From an uncultured Agathobaculum sp. (GTDB taxonomy: Bacteria > Bacillota > Clostridia > Oscillospirales > Butyricicoccaceae): a stretch of 64,000 nt of DNA. The stretch covers positions 124,001-188,000 of the forward strand of contig NZ_CALWJJ010000002.1 of NCBI RefSeq assembly GCF_944380985.1. The letters run 5' to 3'. Below, piece after piece: positions 23,878 to 31,735 of this stretch; positions within the stretch are counted from its first letter, which is position 1, and each line of letters opens with the position of its first letter. The translations under genes and the position numbers were made by a program. Under the pieces are notes generated by a model, which searched no databases, was not told the origin of the DNA, and saw nothing but the letters and a program-made list of their open reading frames with translations.

Positions 23878-25332
23878 ATGGGCAGACGCAGTTTTTTCTT
23901 TAAGAATTATGTGACGCACCTTGTGTTGATCGTGTGCGCGTTTGCAGTGGCGGGCGGCGTGTTTTACTATCAGATGAGCGATTACGCGCTGTCCTCCAAA
24001 CAGGCTGAGCTGCGCACGACCGTGCAAAGCCTTGCCGAACAGACCCGGCTGATGCAGGGCACGGATTCGGATATTATCCGGCAGATCTATATGCTGTCCA
24101 TCGGCCGCGTGGCGCAGGAGGATATGATAACGGTCTGCGTGACCGATGCGGATGGCGTGGTGCAGATCGCGGCCGATCCGAGCGGTACGGTGGTCGAGTA
24201 CACCCGCCGGTACAGCATGCCGGCGGCAGCTGTTGAGCGGGTGCGTAATACCGGCGCGTATGCGGATGTCGGCCAGCTCGGCGTGCTGGGCGACAGCTCG
24301 AGCTATACGGTTGGCACCGGCGTGCTGGATGATAGCGGCGCCATCACCGCAATGGTGTTTGTGAACACGCAGGATGCGGCGGCGGCCGGCGTTGTGCGTC
24401 ATTCAACGCAGACGCTCGTGCTCATCCTGATGGTTACGCTGGCGGTTGCGCTCATCATCTCGTTTATCCTGTCCCAACACATGACGCGACCGCTTAAGGT
24501 GATTGCGGCGGCAGCCAAGTCTTTTGCCGCGGGTAATTTTGCCGTGCGCGTGCCTGAGGATAACCACTGTTACGAGATAGACGAGCTTGCGGTGTCCTTT
24601 AACAATATGGCGCGCGACCTCGATCAGCTTGAGGAGCTGACGCGCGGGTTCATCTCAAATGTCAGCCATGAGTTCAAGACGCCAATGACCACCATCGGCG
24701 GCTTTGTCGACGGTATGATTGATGGCACAATCCCGCCCGATCAGCGGGATAAATACCTGCACATCATCGCCGAGGAGACCCGCCGTCTTTCCCGCATGGT
24801 AAACCGTATGCTGGATGCGGCTAAGATTCAGTCGGGCGAGCTGATTTTAAACCCTGCGCCGCTGGATTTCTCCGAGATGACCACGCAGATTCTGCTCTCT
24901 TTCGAGCAGAAGATCGAGAGCAAGCAGCTGGAGGTCGACTGTGATCTGGATGACCGCCTGATGGTCATGGGCGACCGCGACCATCTCTACCGCGCGGTAT
25001 ATAATCTGGTTGACAACGCTGTTAAATTCATCAATGCAGGCGGACTGCTGCGCCTGCGCGCGCAGCCGGAGGGTGCGTTCTGCGCGTTTTCCATCAGCAA
25101 CACGGGCACAGGTATTTCGGCAGAGGATCTGCCGCATATCTTCGACCGCTTTTATAAGGCCGACCGCTCCCGCTCAATGGACAAGACCGGCGCGGGGCTG
25201 GGGCTGTATATTGTAAAGAACATCATCAACCTACACGGCGGCGAGATCTCGGTCCGGTCGGACGAAGGCGAGACCGAGTTTGCGTTCACCCTGCCGCTCG
25301 CGCCAACGCAGCATTCCGGCGGAAAGCAGTAA
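23878..25332 (+). CDS. Sensor histidine kinase, envelope-stress type
   Basis: 484 residues. Membrane segments at about 12-31 and 178-198 enclose a 145-residue outside domain. A HAMP linker follows (about 199-252), then the phospho-acceptor H264 in FISNVSHEFKTPM, and an ATPase domain with N, G1 (DLPHIFDRFYKADRS) and G2 (GAGLGLYIVKNI) boxes. It pairs with the response regulator just upstream. The signal is unknown; misfolded or envelope damage would fit the htrA neighbour. Confidence 0.93.
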   Translation: MGRRSFFFKNYVTHLVLIVCAFAVAGGVFYYQMSDYALSSKQAELRTTVQSLAEQTRLMQGTDSDIIRQIYMLSIGRVAQEDMITVCVTDADGVVQIAADPSGTVVEYTRRYSMPAAAVERVRNTGAYADVGQLGVLGDSSSYTVGTGVLDDSGAITAMVFVNTQDAAAAGVVRHSTQTLVLILMVTLAVALIISFILSQHMTRPLKVIAAAAKSFAAGNFAVRVPEDNHCYEIDELAVSFNNMARDLDQLEELTRGFISNVSHEFKTPMTTIGGFVDGMIDGTIPPDQRDKYLHIIAEETRRLSRMVNRMLDAAKIQSGELILNPAPLDFSEMTTQILLSFEQKIESKQLEVDCDLDDRLMVMGDRDHLYRAVYNLVDNAVKFINAGGLLRLRAQPEGAFCAFSISNTGTGISAEDLPHIFDRFYKADRSRSMDKTGAGLGLYIVKNIINLHGGEISVRSDEGETEFAFTLPLAPTQHSGGKQ

Positions 25333-25347
25333 GCGGCACGCATGATG

Positions 25348-25401
25348 TTCAAAAAATATTCATATTGTTTTCAACAAACCGCCACAATGGCGCAATAGAA
25401 T
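25348..25401 (+). promoter_or_regulatory. Activator-type promoter of htrA
   Basis: TTCAAA 25348-25353, TTCATA 25359-25364 and TTCAAC 25370-25375 repeat every 11 bp; after exactly 20 bp comes TAGAAT (25396-25401). This is the same geometry, and nearly the same boxes, as the four small-RNA promoters at 2.4-3.2 kb. There is no -35 at 17 bp. Confidence 0.8.
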
Positions 25402-25433
25402 AAAAGCAACAAAACGACAGGGAGGTCAGTACA

Positions 25434-27014
25434 ATGGACGACTTCAACAACAGTTATACGCCCGCACCGCGCGGCGATGAGGATAGGGATACCCGACCGC
25501 AGCCGGCGCAGGAGATGGCACAGGAGCATTTCCAGTCTGAGCAGCCGGCACAGGAGAGCGCGCAGGAGTATGCCCAGCCGGAATCGCAGGTACAGGATAC
25601 CGTGCTGGAGCATACACAGACCGAACCGCAAGCACAGGAGGCGTCGCCGTCATATGTGCAGCCCGAGCAGGCAGATTTAGCGCGTGAAGAGCCGAGCACA
25701 CCGTATCAGACGCCGGTGCAGCATCCGGACTATCGACCGCCGTATGCGCAGAGCACATCCAGCGACGTGCCGCCGCAGCAGCCATATAGCGGCGGCAAGC
25801 CCATGAAAAAGAAAGGGCACGGCAAGGGGATCGTGATCGGCCTTTGCAGCGTGGCCGCAGCCTGCCTGCTGTTTGCAGGCGGTGCGATCATCGGTCATCT
25901 GGTTTCCGGCGGCGGGTTCGAAGCAGTTATCAGCGCCAATGCGGAGCCCGGCGCGCTGCCGACCGTGCAGATCAGCGATACGCCTGAGCTCGATCCGGAT
26001 AACTATGATGTGGTCAACGGGCTAGCGGGCGAGGAGATCTATCAAAAGGTCAGCCCGTCGGTTGTATCGGTCATCTCATCCACCGCAAGCGGACAGGGCA
26101 GCGGCTCGGGCGTTATCATGAGCGCGGACGGCTATATCATCACCAACGAGCATGTAGTAGCGGACGCGCAGAGTGTCACCGTGCAGCTTAGCGACGGCAG
26201 CCAGCTGGACGCCGAGATCATCGGCACGGATGAACAGACCGACCTTGCGATCATCAAGGTTGAGAGCGAGCAGCAGCTGACTGCGGCCGAGTTTGGCGAT
26301 TCAGACGATCTGTCGCCCGGTGAATACGCCTACGCGATCGGCTCGCCTGGCGGCGTGCAGTTCGCTAACACGATCACGGGCGGGCGCATTTCGGCCATCA
26401 ACCGTGATGTAACTATCAACGATCGCGTTATGACACTCATCCAAACCGACGCCTCGATCAATCCGGGCAATTCGGGCGGCGCGCTGATCAACAAATACGG
26501 TCAGGTGGTTGGCATTACCTCGGCCAAATTGTCCAGCAGTGCGTTTAGCAGCACCACGATCGAGGGCATGGGTTTTGCCATCCCGATTAATACAGCCAAA
26601 GAGATCGTCGACGAACTGATTGCCAACGGCTATGTGACGGGCCGTCCGTCTATCGGAATCTCGGGCTTTAATGTCGAGTCGATGGATGGCAGCATTGCGG
26701 GTGTGCAGGTGCAGACGATCGATTCGCGCTCGTCTGCGGCGAGCGAGGGCCTGCGGGTCGGCGACGTGATTACCGCGGTCGACGGCACACCGACCCCGAC
26801 CATGGACGAGGTTAACGCGATCAAGGAAGATAAGCAGGCGGGCGACAGGATTACACTGACCGTCTACCGCATCTCGACAGGTCAAATGCTCAATATCACA
26901 GTCACGCTGATGGATGCGCACGATCTGGAGGGTGAAGACCCGGCAGCAGAGAGCAGCCAGAGCTCGCAGAGCGGCGGCTATTATCAAAGCCCGTTTCCGT
27001 TCTTCGGCTGGTAA
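25434..27014 (+). CDS. htrA: HtrA/DegP-family membrane serine protease
   Basis: 526 residues. A cytosolic N-terminal part of about 125 residues is rich in Q, E and P (repeated AQE-type words). One membrane anchor (about 132-155) follows. The trypsin-like protease domain has the triad H240 (TNEH), D270 (QTDLAI) and S347 (GNSGGA), and a single PDZ domain fills about 400-500. Gram-positive HtrA degrades or refolds misfolded proteins outside the membrane. The GGGAGG site precedes ATG 25434. It has its own activator-type promoter in the 101-bp gap after the kinase gene, so it is probably a target of that system. Confidence 0.94.
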   Translation: MDDFNNSYTPAPRGDEDRDTRPQPAQEMAQEHFQSEQPAQESAQEYAQPESQVQDTVLEHTQTEPQAQEASPSYVQPEQADLAREEPSTPYQTPVQHPDYRPPYAQSTSSDVPPQQPYSGGKPMKKKGHGKGIVIGLCSVAAACLLFAGGAIIGHLVSGGGFEAVISANAEPGALPTVQISDTPELDPDNYDVVNGLAGEEIYQKVSPSVVSVISSTASGQGSGSGVIMSADGYIITNEHVVADAQSVTVQLSDGSQLDAEIIGTDEQTDLAIIKVESEQQLTAAEFGDSDDLSPGEYAYAIGSPGGVQFANTITGGRISAINRDVTINDRVMTLIQTDASINPGNSGGALINKYGQVVGITSAKLSSSAFSSTTIEGMGFAIPINTAKEIVDELIANGYVTGRPSIGISGFNVESMDGSIAGVQVQTIDSRSSAASEGLRVGDVITAVDGTPTPTMDEVNAIKEDKQAGDRITLTVYRISTGQMLNITVTLMDAHDLEGEDPAAESSQSSQSGGYYQSPFPFFGW

Positions 27015-27052
27015 GCGCATAGACCTTGCGCCGACCTTGGTTGCGACAGATA

Positions 27053-27086
27053 AACAAAAAAGCCTGCTTTTGCAGGCTTTTTTGTT
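27053..27086. terminator. Bidirectional terminator between htrA and pth
   Basis: A 15-bp perfect repeat (27053-27067 with 27072-27086), A-tract on one side and T-tract on the other, between convergent genes. Confidence 0.9.
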
Positions 27087-27108
27087 TCACGCGGCAGCAG
27101 AGATGAAT

Positions 27109-27747
27109 TTACAGGCGGCGGCCGTTATACCGCTGTGCGGCAGTGGGGCAGCCCTCCGCAATGATGCAAGCCGCGGCACTGACTGCGTCCTCGCATGCCT
27201 TATCAATCGCTTGCTGCTCGTCCGCTGCAAACCGGCTCAGCACCCACGCTGCAAGGTCGTAATCCGGGTGCGGTTTGTGGCCGATGCCGATCTTGACGCG
27301 CGGAAAATCCTCACTGCCAAGGTGGTAGATAATATTCTTCAGACCGTTTTGGCCGCCCGCCGAGCCTTTAGCGCGCACGCGCAGCGTGCCGACGTCGAGC
27401 GAAATATCATCCGACAGCACAATGATCCGCTCGGGTGGGATTTTATAAAACGCTGCCGCATCGCGCACTGACTCACCGGATAAATTCATAAAGGTCTGCG
27501 GTTTGATGAACAGCACGCGCCGGCCACCCAGCGTGCCCTCGCCCACAAGTGCCTTGAACTTCATCCGGTCGATCTTCTGCCCGGTGTGCGCGCAATAGTT
27601 TTCAAGCGCGCGAAAGCCCGCGTTATGGCGGGTGTTATCATATTTGCTGCCAGGGTTGCCCAGTCCGACAATCAGCCACTCGACCGGCTGCGCTGTCCGG
27701 GCTGTTTGCTGCTCGTCCAGCTTTTTGAATATATTGAATACTGACAT
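27109..27747 (-). CDS. pth: Peptidyl-tRNA hydrolase
   Basis: 212 residues. Frees tRNA from prematurely released peptidyl-tRNA. Visible are VGLGNPGSKYDNTRHNAGF with N31 and catalytic H41, FIKPQTFMNLSG, and the GSAGGQNGLKNI segment. The first ~20 residues (MSVFNIFKKLDEQQTARTAQ) are an extension before the usual start of the fold. Single gene with a GGAG site before the ATG. Confidence 0.95.
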   Translation of the reverse strand: MSVFNIFKKLDEQQTARTAQPVEWLIVGLGNPGSKYDNTRHNAGFRALENYCAHTGQKIDRMKFKALVGEGTLGGRRVLFIKPQTFMNLSGESVRDAAAFYKIPPERIIVLSDDISLDVGTLRVRAKGSAGGQNGLKNIIYHLGSEDFPRVKIGIGHKPHPDYDLAAWVLSRFAADEQQAIDKACEDAVSAAACIIAEGCPTAAQRYNGRRL

Positions 27748-28067
27748 GTTATTTCTCCAAATGATCCAAACTTATACAATTTGGCGCAGTGCGCCGCAGC
27801 ATGGCATCCTTTTACCGGGCGCTGCGATTGACAGCGGTTGGCGTGCCCGGAACACGAGGGGAAGATCTTTGCGGTATCGAATTTTCAAATTCTTATATGG
27901 ATTTTCCTATCGCACACCATATCACCATAAACGCACACTAACCGCCCGGCTAGTACCAAGCGGTTAGTGACTTTCCACAATTTGCTTTTGGAATACTGCA
28001 TAAGCAGTGTCCTGTTACCTGTATTATACCGGCCCAAAGCATTGCTGTCAAGGCTGTGCCGCCGTTT
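27748..28067. other. Gap between pth and the FakA-like gene
   Basis: No gene seen. It contains the pth promoter region (TATAAG-like -10 on the minus strand) and a perfect 10-bp inverted repeat, CACTAACCGC (27936-27945) with GCGGTTAGTG (27960-27969). The repeat has no U-tail and could end the upstream leftward transcript or be a protein site. Confidence 0.5.
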
Positions 28068-29717
28068 TTACTCTACAGATATAATATAATAGTATACCGG
28101 CTGGCCGCCGTCAATCACCGAAACCTCGATCTCCCGATTTTCTTTGTGCAGCAGCGTCTCGACTTCGGCAGCCTGCTCGGCGCTCACGCCCTCGCCGTAG
28201 ATGATAGTTGCAAACGCACTACCATCGGTCACCAGCTCGCGCACCAGCTTTTTGATTACCGTACTTTCGCGCCCGCTTGCGCACAGCCGGCTTTCACAGA
28301 GCGACAGATATTCGCCCTGCCGAATCCGCTTGCCATCGAATTCGCTGTCGCGCGCGGCATAGGTCACTTGACCGCTGCGCACGCGGCCTGCCGCCTCGCG
28401 CATCGCCTGCGCAAGTGCCGCCTCATCCTCGCTGTCCGGATCGACCGCCAGCATGGCCGATATACCCTGCGGGATGGTTTTGGTCGGCACAACGACAATC
28501 TTTTTCTCTTCGGATAAATGCGCTGCCTGCTCGGCTGCCATGATGATATTCTTGTTATTGGGCAGCACAAAGACGATTTCGGCTGGCACCGCGTCCACCG
28601 CGCGCACAATGTCGTTTGTCGATGGATTCATGGTCTGCCCGCCCTGCACCACGGCGTCCACGCCGAGGTCGGCAAACAGCGCCTTGACGCCCTCGCCCGC
28701 GGCAACCGCTACAAAGCCGAACTTCTTTTCTGCCGGTACGATCACGCGCGCCTCCGGCTCGCCCGCCGTGCCCTCAATCACCTTGGCAGTGTGTTGCTCG
28801 CGCATGTTCTCGATCTTAACCGTCACAAGCGGGCCGAATTTAAGACCTTCGGCGAGCGCTCTGTCCGGCTGATCGGTGTGGACGTGCACCTTGATGATGT
28901 CGTCGTCTTCCACGACGACGAGCGAGTCGCCGATGTCATTTAAGATCGCGCGCAGCCGGCCGACATTGCGCGCCTTATCCTTGCGCGCGGCAATATACTC
29001 GGTGCAATAGGTGAACGTAATGTCCTCGTCCGTGATTGCTTTGAAGTCGGCGGCGGCCGCCGCGGCAGGCGTCGCCGCGCTGCGCTCGTGGTGCACACCG
29101 CGCAGCGCGTCCAGCATGCCCTCCAAAATGGTGAGAAACCCAAATGCGCCCGCGTCCACCACGCCCGCTTTTTGAAGAACGGGATTTTGATGCACGGTCT
29201 CGTCCAGCGCGGTGCGGCCGCGTTCGAGTACGGCCTCGAGCGCCTGCGCGGCGGACAGCGCAGGGTCGGCCTGGCAGGCTTCGACCGCATGCTGCGCGGA
29301 CACGCGCGACACCGTAAGGATAGTGCCCTCGGCGGGCTTCATAACCGCCTTGTAGGCGGTCTCGACGCCCTCACGCAGCGCAAGCGACAGCTCGCAGCCG
29401 CCCGCATGCTGTATGCCGTGCAGCTTCTTGGCCATGCCGCGAAACAGCAGCGATAGAATGACGCCCGAATTGCCGCGCGCACCGCGCAACAGGGCGGCTG
29501 CCGCTGTATCGGCTGCCCTGGCAAGCGACGGCTCGGAAAGCTTTTCTAGCTCGTTCATTGCGGCGGCCATGGTCATGGACATATTCGTGCCTGTATCGCC
29601 GTCCGGCACCGGAAATACGTTCAGCTCGTTGACCTGTTCTTTCTTTTCGGCAATGGCGAGCGCACCCTCGATCACCATGGATTGGAACAGTGCGCCGTTT
29701 ATTTTCTGCTCTGCCAT
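28068..29717 (-). CDS. DAK2-domain FakA/YloV-like fatty acid kinase
   Basis: 549 residues from the ATG at 29717, with GGGAG eight bases before it. The N-terminal DAK2 (DhaL-like) domain has FPVPDGDTGTNMS, holding the metal and ATP site, and a matching ALLRGARGNSGVILSLLFRG. A middle and a C-terminal DegV-interacting part follow (about 300-549). In Firmicutes the FakA protein phosphorylates exogenous fatty acids bound to FakB (DegV). The upstream Asp23/YloU neighbour is the conserved partner. Confidence 0.88.
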   Translation of the reverse strand: MAEQKINGALFQSMVIEGALAIAEKKEQVNELNVFPVPDGDTGTNMSMTMAAAMNELEKLSEPSLARAADTAAAALLRGARGNSGVILSLLFRGMAKKLHGIQHAGGCELSLALREGVETAYKAVMKPAEGTILTVSRVSAQHAVEACQADPALSAAQALEAVLERGRTALDETVHQNPVLQKAGVVDAGAFGFLTILEGMLDALRGVHHERSAATPAAAAAADFKAITDEDITFTYCTEYIAARKDKARNVGRLRAILNDIGDSLVVVEDDDIIKVHVHTDQPDRALAEGLKFGPLVTVKIENMREQHTAKVIEGTAGEPEARVIVPAEKKFGFVAVAAGEGVKALFADLGVDAVVQGGQTMNPSTNDIVRAVDAVPAEIVFVLPNNKNIIMAAEQAAHLSEEKKIVVVPTKTIPQGISAMLAVDPDSEDEAALAQAMREAAGRVRSGQVTYAARDSEFDGKRIRQGEYLSLCESRLCASGRESTVIKKLVRELVTDGSAFATIIYGEGVSAEQAAEVETLLHKENREIEVSVIDGGQPVYYYIISVE

Positions 29718-29819
29718 CTGCAACTCTCCCTAATTCGCTATGCTCTGTACCGCGCTGTCCGCGTTATGCGCATCTGAGCGCATGGCCCGGTTGGAAGCGC
29801 GCGTTCCGGTTGGCTTTTT

Positions 29820-30170
29820 TCAGTCCGCCTTTATGCTCTCCACATATACGTCTACATTCTTTACGTCAACGCCGGTCAGCCGCTCGAGATGGTAGCGCAC
29901 CTCGCTGATGATCGAGCGGCACACGGTCGCAATGTTGACGCCGTGCTCGACCGCGATATGCAGATCGACATTGACGCCGCCGTCCACCGCCTCGGCCACC
30001 TTGACACCGCGCGACAGATTATCACGGCCGAGCAGGTGCGCCAGCCCGTCCGACATCGAGCGGATGGTCATGCCCTTTACACCAAAGCAGGAGGACGCCG
30101 CGTAGCCCGCGATACCCGCCATGACCTCGTTTGTGATTTCGATATAACCAAGCTCGGTTTTGATTGTCAT
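29820..30170 (-). CDS. Asp23/Gls24-family (YloU-like) protein
   Basis: 116 residues, a typical single Asp23 domain (IEITNEVMAGIAGYAASSCF at the start; VDVYVESIKAD at the end). These proteins bind membranes or envelope components and respond to envelope stress; YloU is the usual partner of YloV. It is the first gene of the leftward pair and shares its upstream gap with lexA. Confidence 0.9.
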   Translation of the reverse strand: MTIKTELGYIEITNEVMAGIAGYAASSCFGVKGMTIRSMSDGLAHLLGRDNLSRGVKVAEAVDGGVNVDLHIAVEHGVNIATVCRSIISEVRYHLERLTGVDVKNVDVYVESIKAD

Positions 30171-30352
30171 CGAAAAAACCTCCCTGTGACGTTTTGCCGG
30201 TTTGCATCGTTGGATTGATTATATGATATATCAAACGCGCGATAAATACAAGTAAAGGGCGGCGGATTTTGTGAATAGTTTGCAGTTTGCCCGAATTAGA
30301 CGGTATTGCGGATATGATTTGCCGCGCGGTACAAAATCATACGAAAAAATCA

Positions 30353-30366
30353 CAAACAAATGTTTG
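30353..30366. promoter_or_regulatory. LexA (SOS) box 1
   Basis: CAAACAAATGTTTG, a near-palindrome of the Gram-positive LexA type, overlapping the lexA -35. Confidence 0.65.
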
Positions 30367-30392
30367 CTTTTTTAACACAGATAGGGTATAAT
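30364..30392 (+). promoter_or_regulatory. lexA promoter
   Basis: TTGCTT (30364-30369), 17 bp, TATAAT (30387-30392), set between two LexA boxes. Confidence 0.7.
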
Positions 30393-30402
30393 GGAGAAAA
30401 CA

Positions 30403-30416
30403 CGAACAAATATTCG
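30403..30416. promoter_or_regulatory. LexA (SOS) box 2
   Basis: CGAACAAATATTCG, close to the consensus CGAAC-N4-GTTCG, just after the start site. Its centre is 50 bp from box 1. Confidence 0.8.
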
Positions 30417-30443
30417 CACTGGCGGGCAAGGAGCATATTGATT

Positions 30444-31034
30444 ATGAAGAAAATTTCCGCAAAGCAGCAACGGATTCTTGACTATATCAACGAGTTTTCT
30501 CTGGAGCATGGGTATCCGCCATCCGTGCGAGAGATCGGCACAGAAATGGGACTGCGCTCACCCTCAACTGTGCACGCCCATTTAAAAAAGCTGCAAGAGG
30601 CCGGCTATCTCGAACCGAGCGGGCATAAGTCGCGCGCGATCACGCCGGTCAGCGGGCCTTCGATGGTGCCGCGCGTGCCCATTCTCGGCCGGGTAACGGC
30701 CGGCATGCCCATCCTTGCGGTGGAGGAGCATGTGGGCTATGTGCCGTTTGAACCTGCCGCGGGCGGGGGAGAGTATTATGCGCTGCGCATTCGCGGCGAT
30801 TCAATGACCGGCGCAGGCATTCTGGATAGCGACCTTGTCATTGTCCGGCAGGATGTGCAGGCGCGAAACGGCGACATTATTATCGCGCTGCTCGAGGACG
30901 AGGCAACCTGCAAAACGCTGCGCATCACGCCCGACAGGGTATGGCTCTTACCAGAAAATCCTGCCTATCCACCGATTGACGGCACGGGCTGCCAGATCCT
31001 CGGTGTGGTCAAGGCGGTCTACCGCGAGTATTAA
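30444..31034 (+). CDS. lexA: LexA repressor
   Basis: 196 residues from ATG 30444 (AAGGAG ten bases upstream). The winged HTH is at 1-65 (PPSVREIGTEMGLRSPSTVHAHL). The self-cleavage bond is Ala86-Gly87 (VTAGMP), with the catalytic Ser120 (GDSM) and Lys157 (CKTL). It represses DNA-damage genes and itself; two boxes flank its promoter. Confidence 0.97.
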   Translation: MKKISAKQQRILDYINEFSLEHGYPPSVREIGTEMGLRSPSTVHAHLKKLQEAGYLEPSGHKSRAITPVSGPSMVPRVPILGRVTAGMPILAVEEHVGYVPFEPAAGGGEYYALRIRGDSMTGAGILDSDLVIVRQDVQARNGDIIIALLEDEATCKTLRITPDRVWLLPENPAYPPIDGTGCQILGVVKAVYREY

Positions 31035-31094
31035 GGCGTATGGTACAAACAACCTGTCTAAAAAGTTCCCGCGCCGCAGCGCACATAAAATAGA

Positions 31095-31281
31095 AAATTG
31101 CGGCGAGCCGCAATTTCCATAAAAACTGGGAGCATGTATTACAGTTTTTATACAAGACGACGGAGAATCGCGCTCGTAGAGCGCGATTCTTCATCAATAG
31201 TTCGATTGAAACAGGAGCGGATGTTCGAAAAAACATGTTTTTCGACGGTCTCAAAAAAAGCCTGCATATGCAGGCTTTTTT
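31095..31281. repeat. Cluster of five consecutive inverted repeats
   Basis: Between lexA and ridA lie five hairpin-forming repeats with short gaps: 31095-31104/31107-31116 (10 bp), 31119-31128/31142-31151 (10 bp, perfect), 31164-31175/31179-31190 (12 bp, perfect), about 31225-31245 (centred on CATG), and 31254-31265/31270-31281 (12 bp, A-tract and T-tract flanks). The last is a bidirectional terminator for lexA and ridA. The others have different sequences and no clear role. Confidence 0.75.
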
Positions 31282-31309
31282 CGTTTGTGTACACGCAAAG
31301 CGGCGGGCA

Positions 31310-31696
31310 TCAGCCCTGCACCGCGATAACCTCGATTTCAACCTTGGCGCCCATCGGCAGCGCAGCGACCGCGACGCACGAGCGCGCAGGCGGGTTTTCG
31401 GGGAAGTATTTGGCGTAAACACCGTTGAACGCGGCAAAGTCGTTCATGTCGGTCAGGAAGCAGGTAGTCTTGACAACACGGTCAAATGCTACGCCGCCCT
31501 GTGCGAGCACATAATGCAGGTTTTGCATCACCTGCTCGGTCTGCTCCTCGATGGTGGACGCTTCAATTTTGCCGGTTTTGGGATTGATCGGGATTTGACC
31601 CGAGGTGAAGATCATCCGGTTAGTGGAGATCGCCTGGGAGTACGGCCCGACTGCTGCTGGTGCAAAATCGGTGTGCAGAACTTCTTTGATTGCCAT
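31310..31696 (-). CDS. ridA: RidA-family enamine/imine deaminase
   Basis: 128 residues, the normal RidA (YjgF/YER057c) size. It hydrolyses reactive 2-aminoacrylate and related imines. Conserved parts include GPYSQAI near the start, FTSGQIPINPKTG, and the Arg-containing PPARSCVAVAALPMGAKVEIE at the end (shown here as two runs: PPARSCVAVAALP, MGAKVEIE). It follows typA in the same direction, 39 bp after it. Confidence 0.95.
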   Translation of the reverse strand: MAIKEVLHTDFAPAAVGPYSQAISTNRMIFTSGQIPINPKTGKIEASTIEEQTEQVMQNLHYVLAQGGVAFDRVVKTTCFLTDMNDFAAFNGVYAKYFPENPPARSCVAVAALPMGAKVEIEVIAVQG

Positions 31697-31735
31697 GGTA
31701 ATTCTCCTTTATAAAAAATTTTGATTATACTAATT

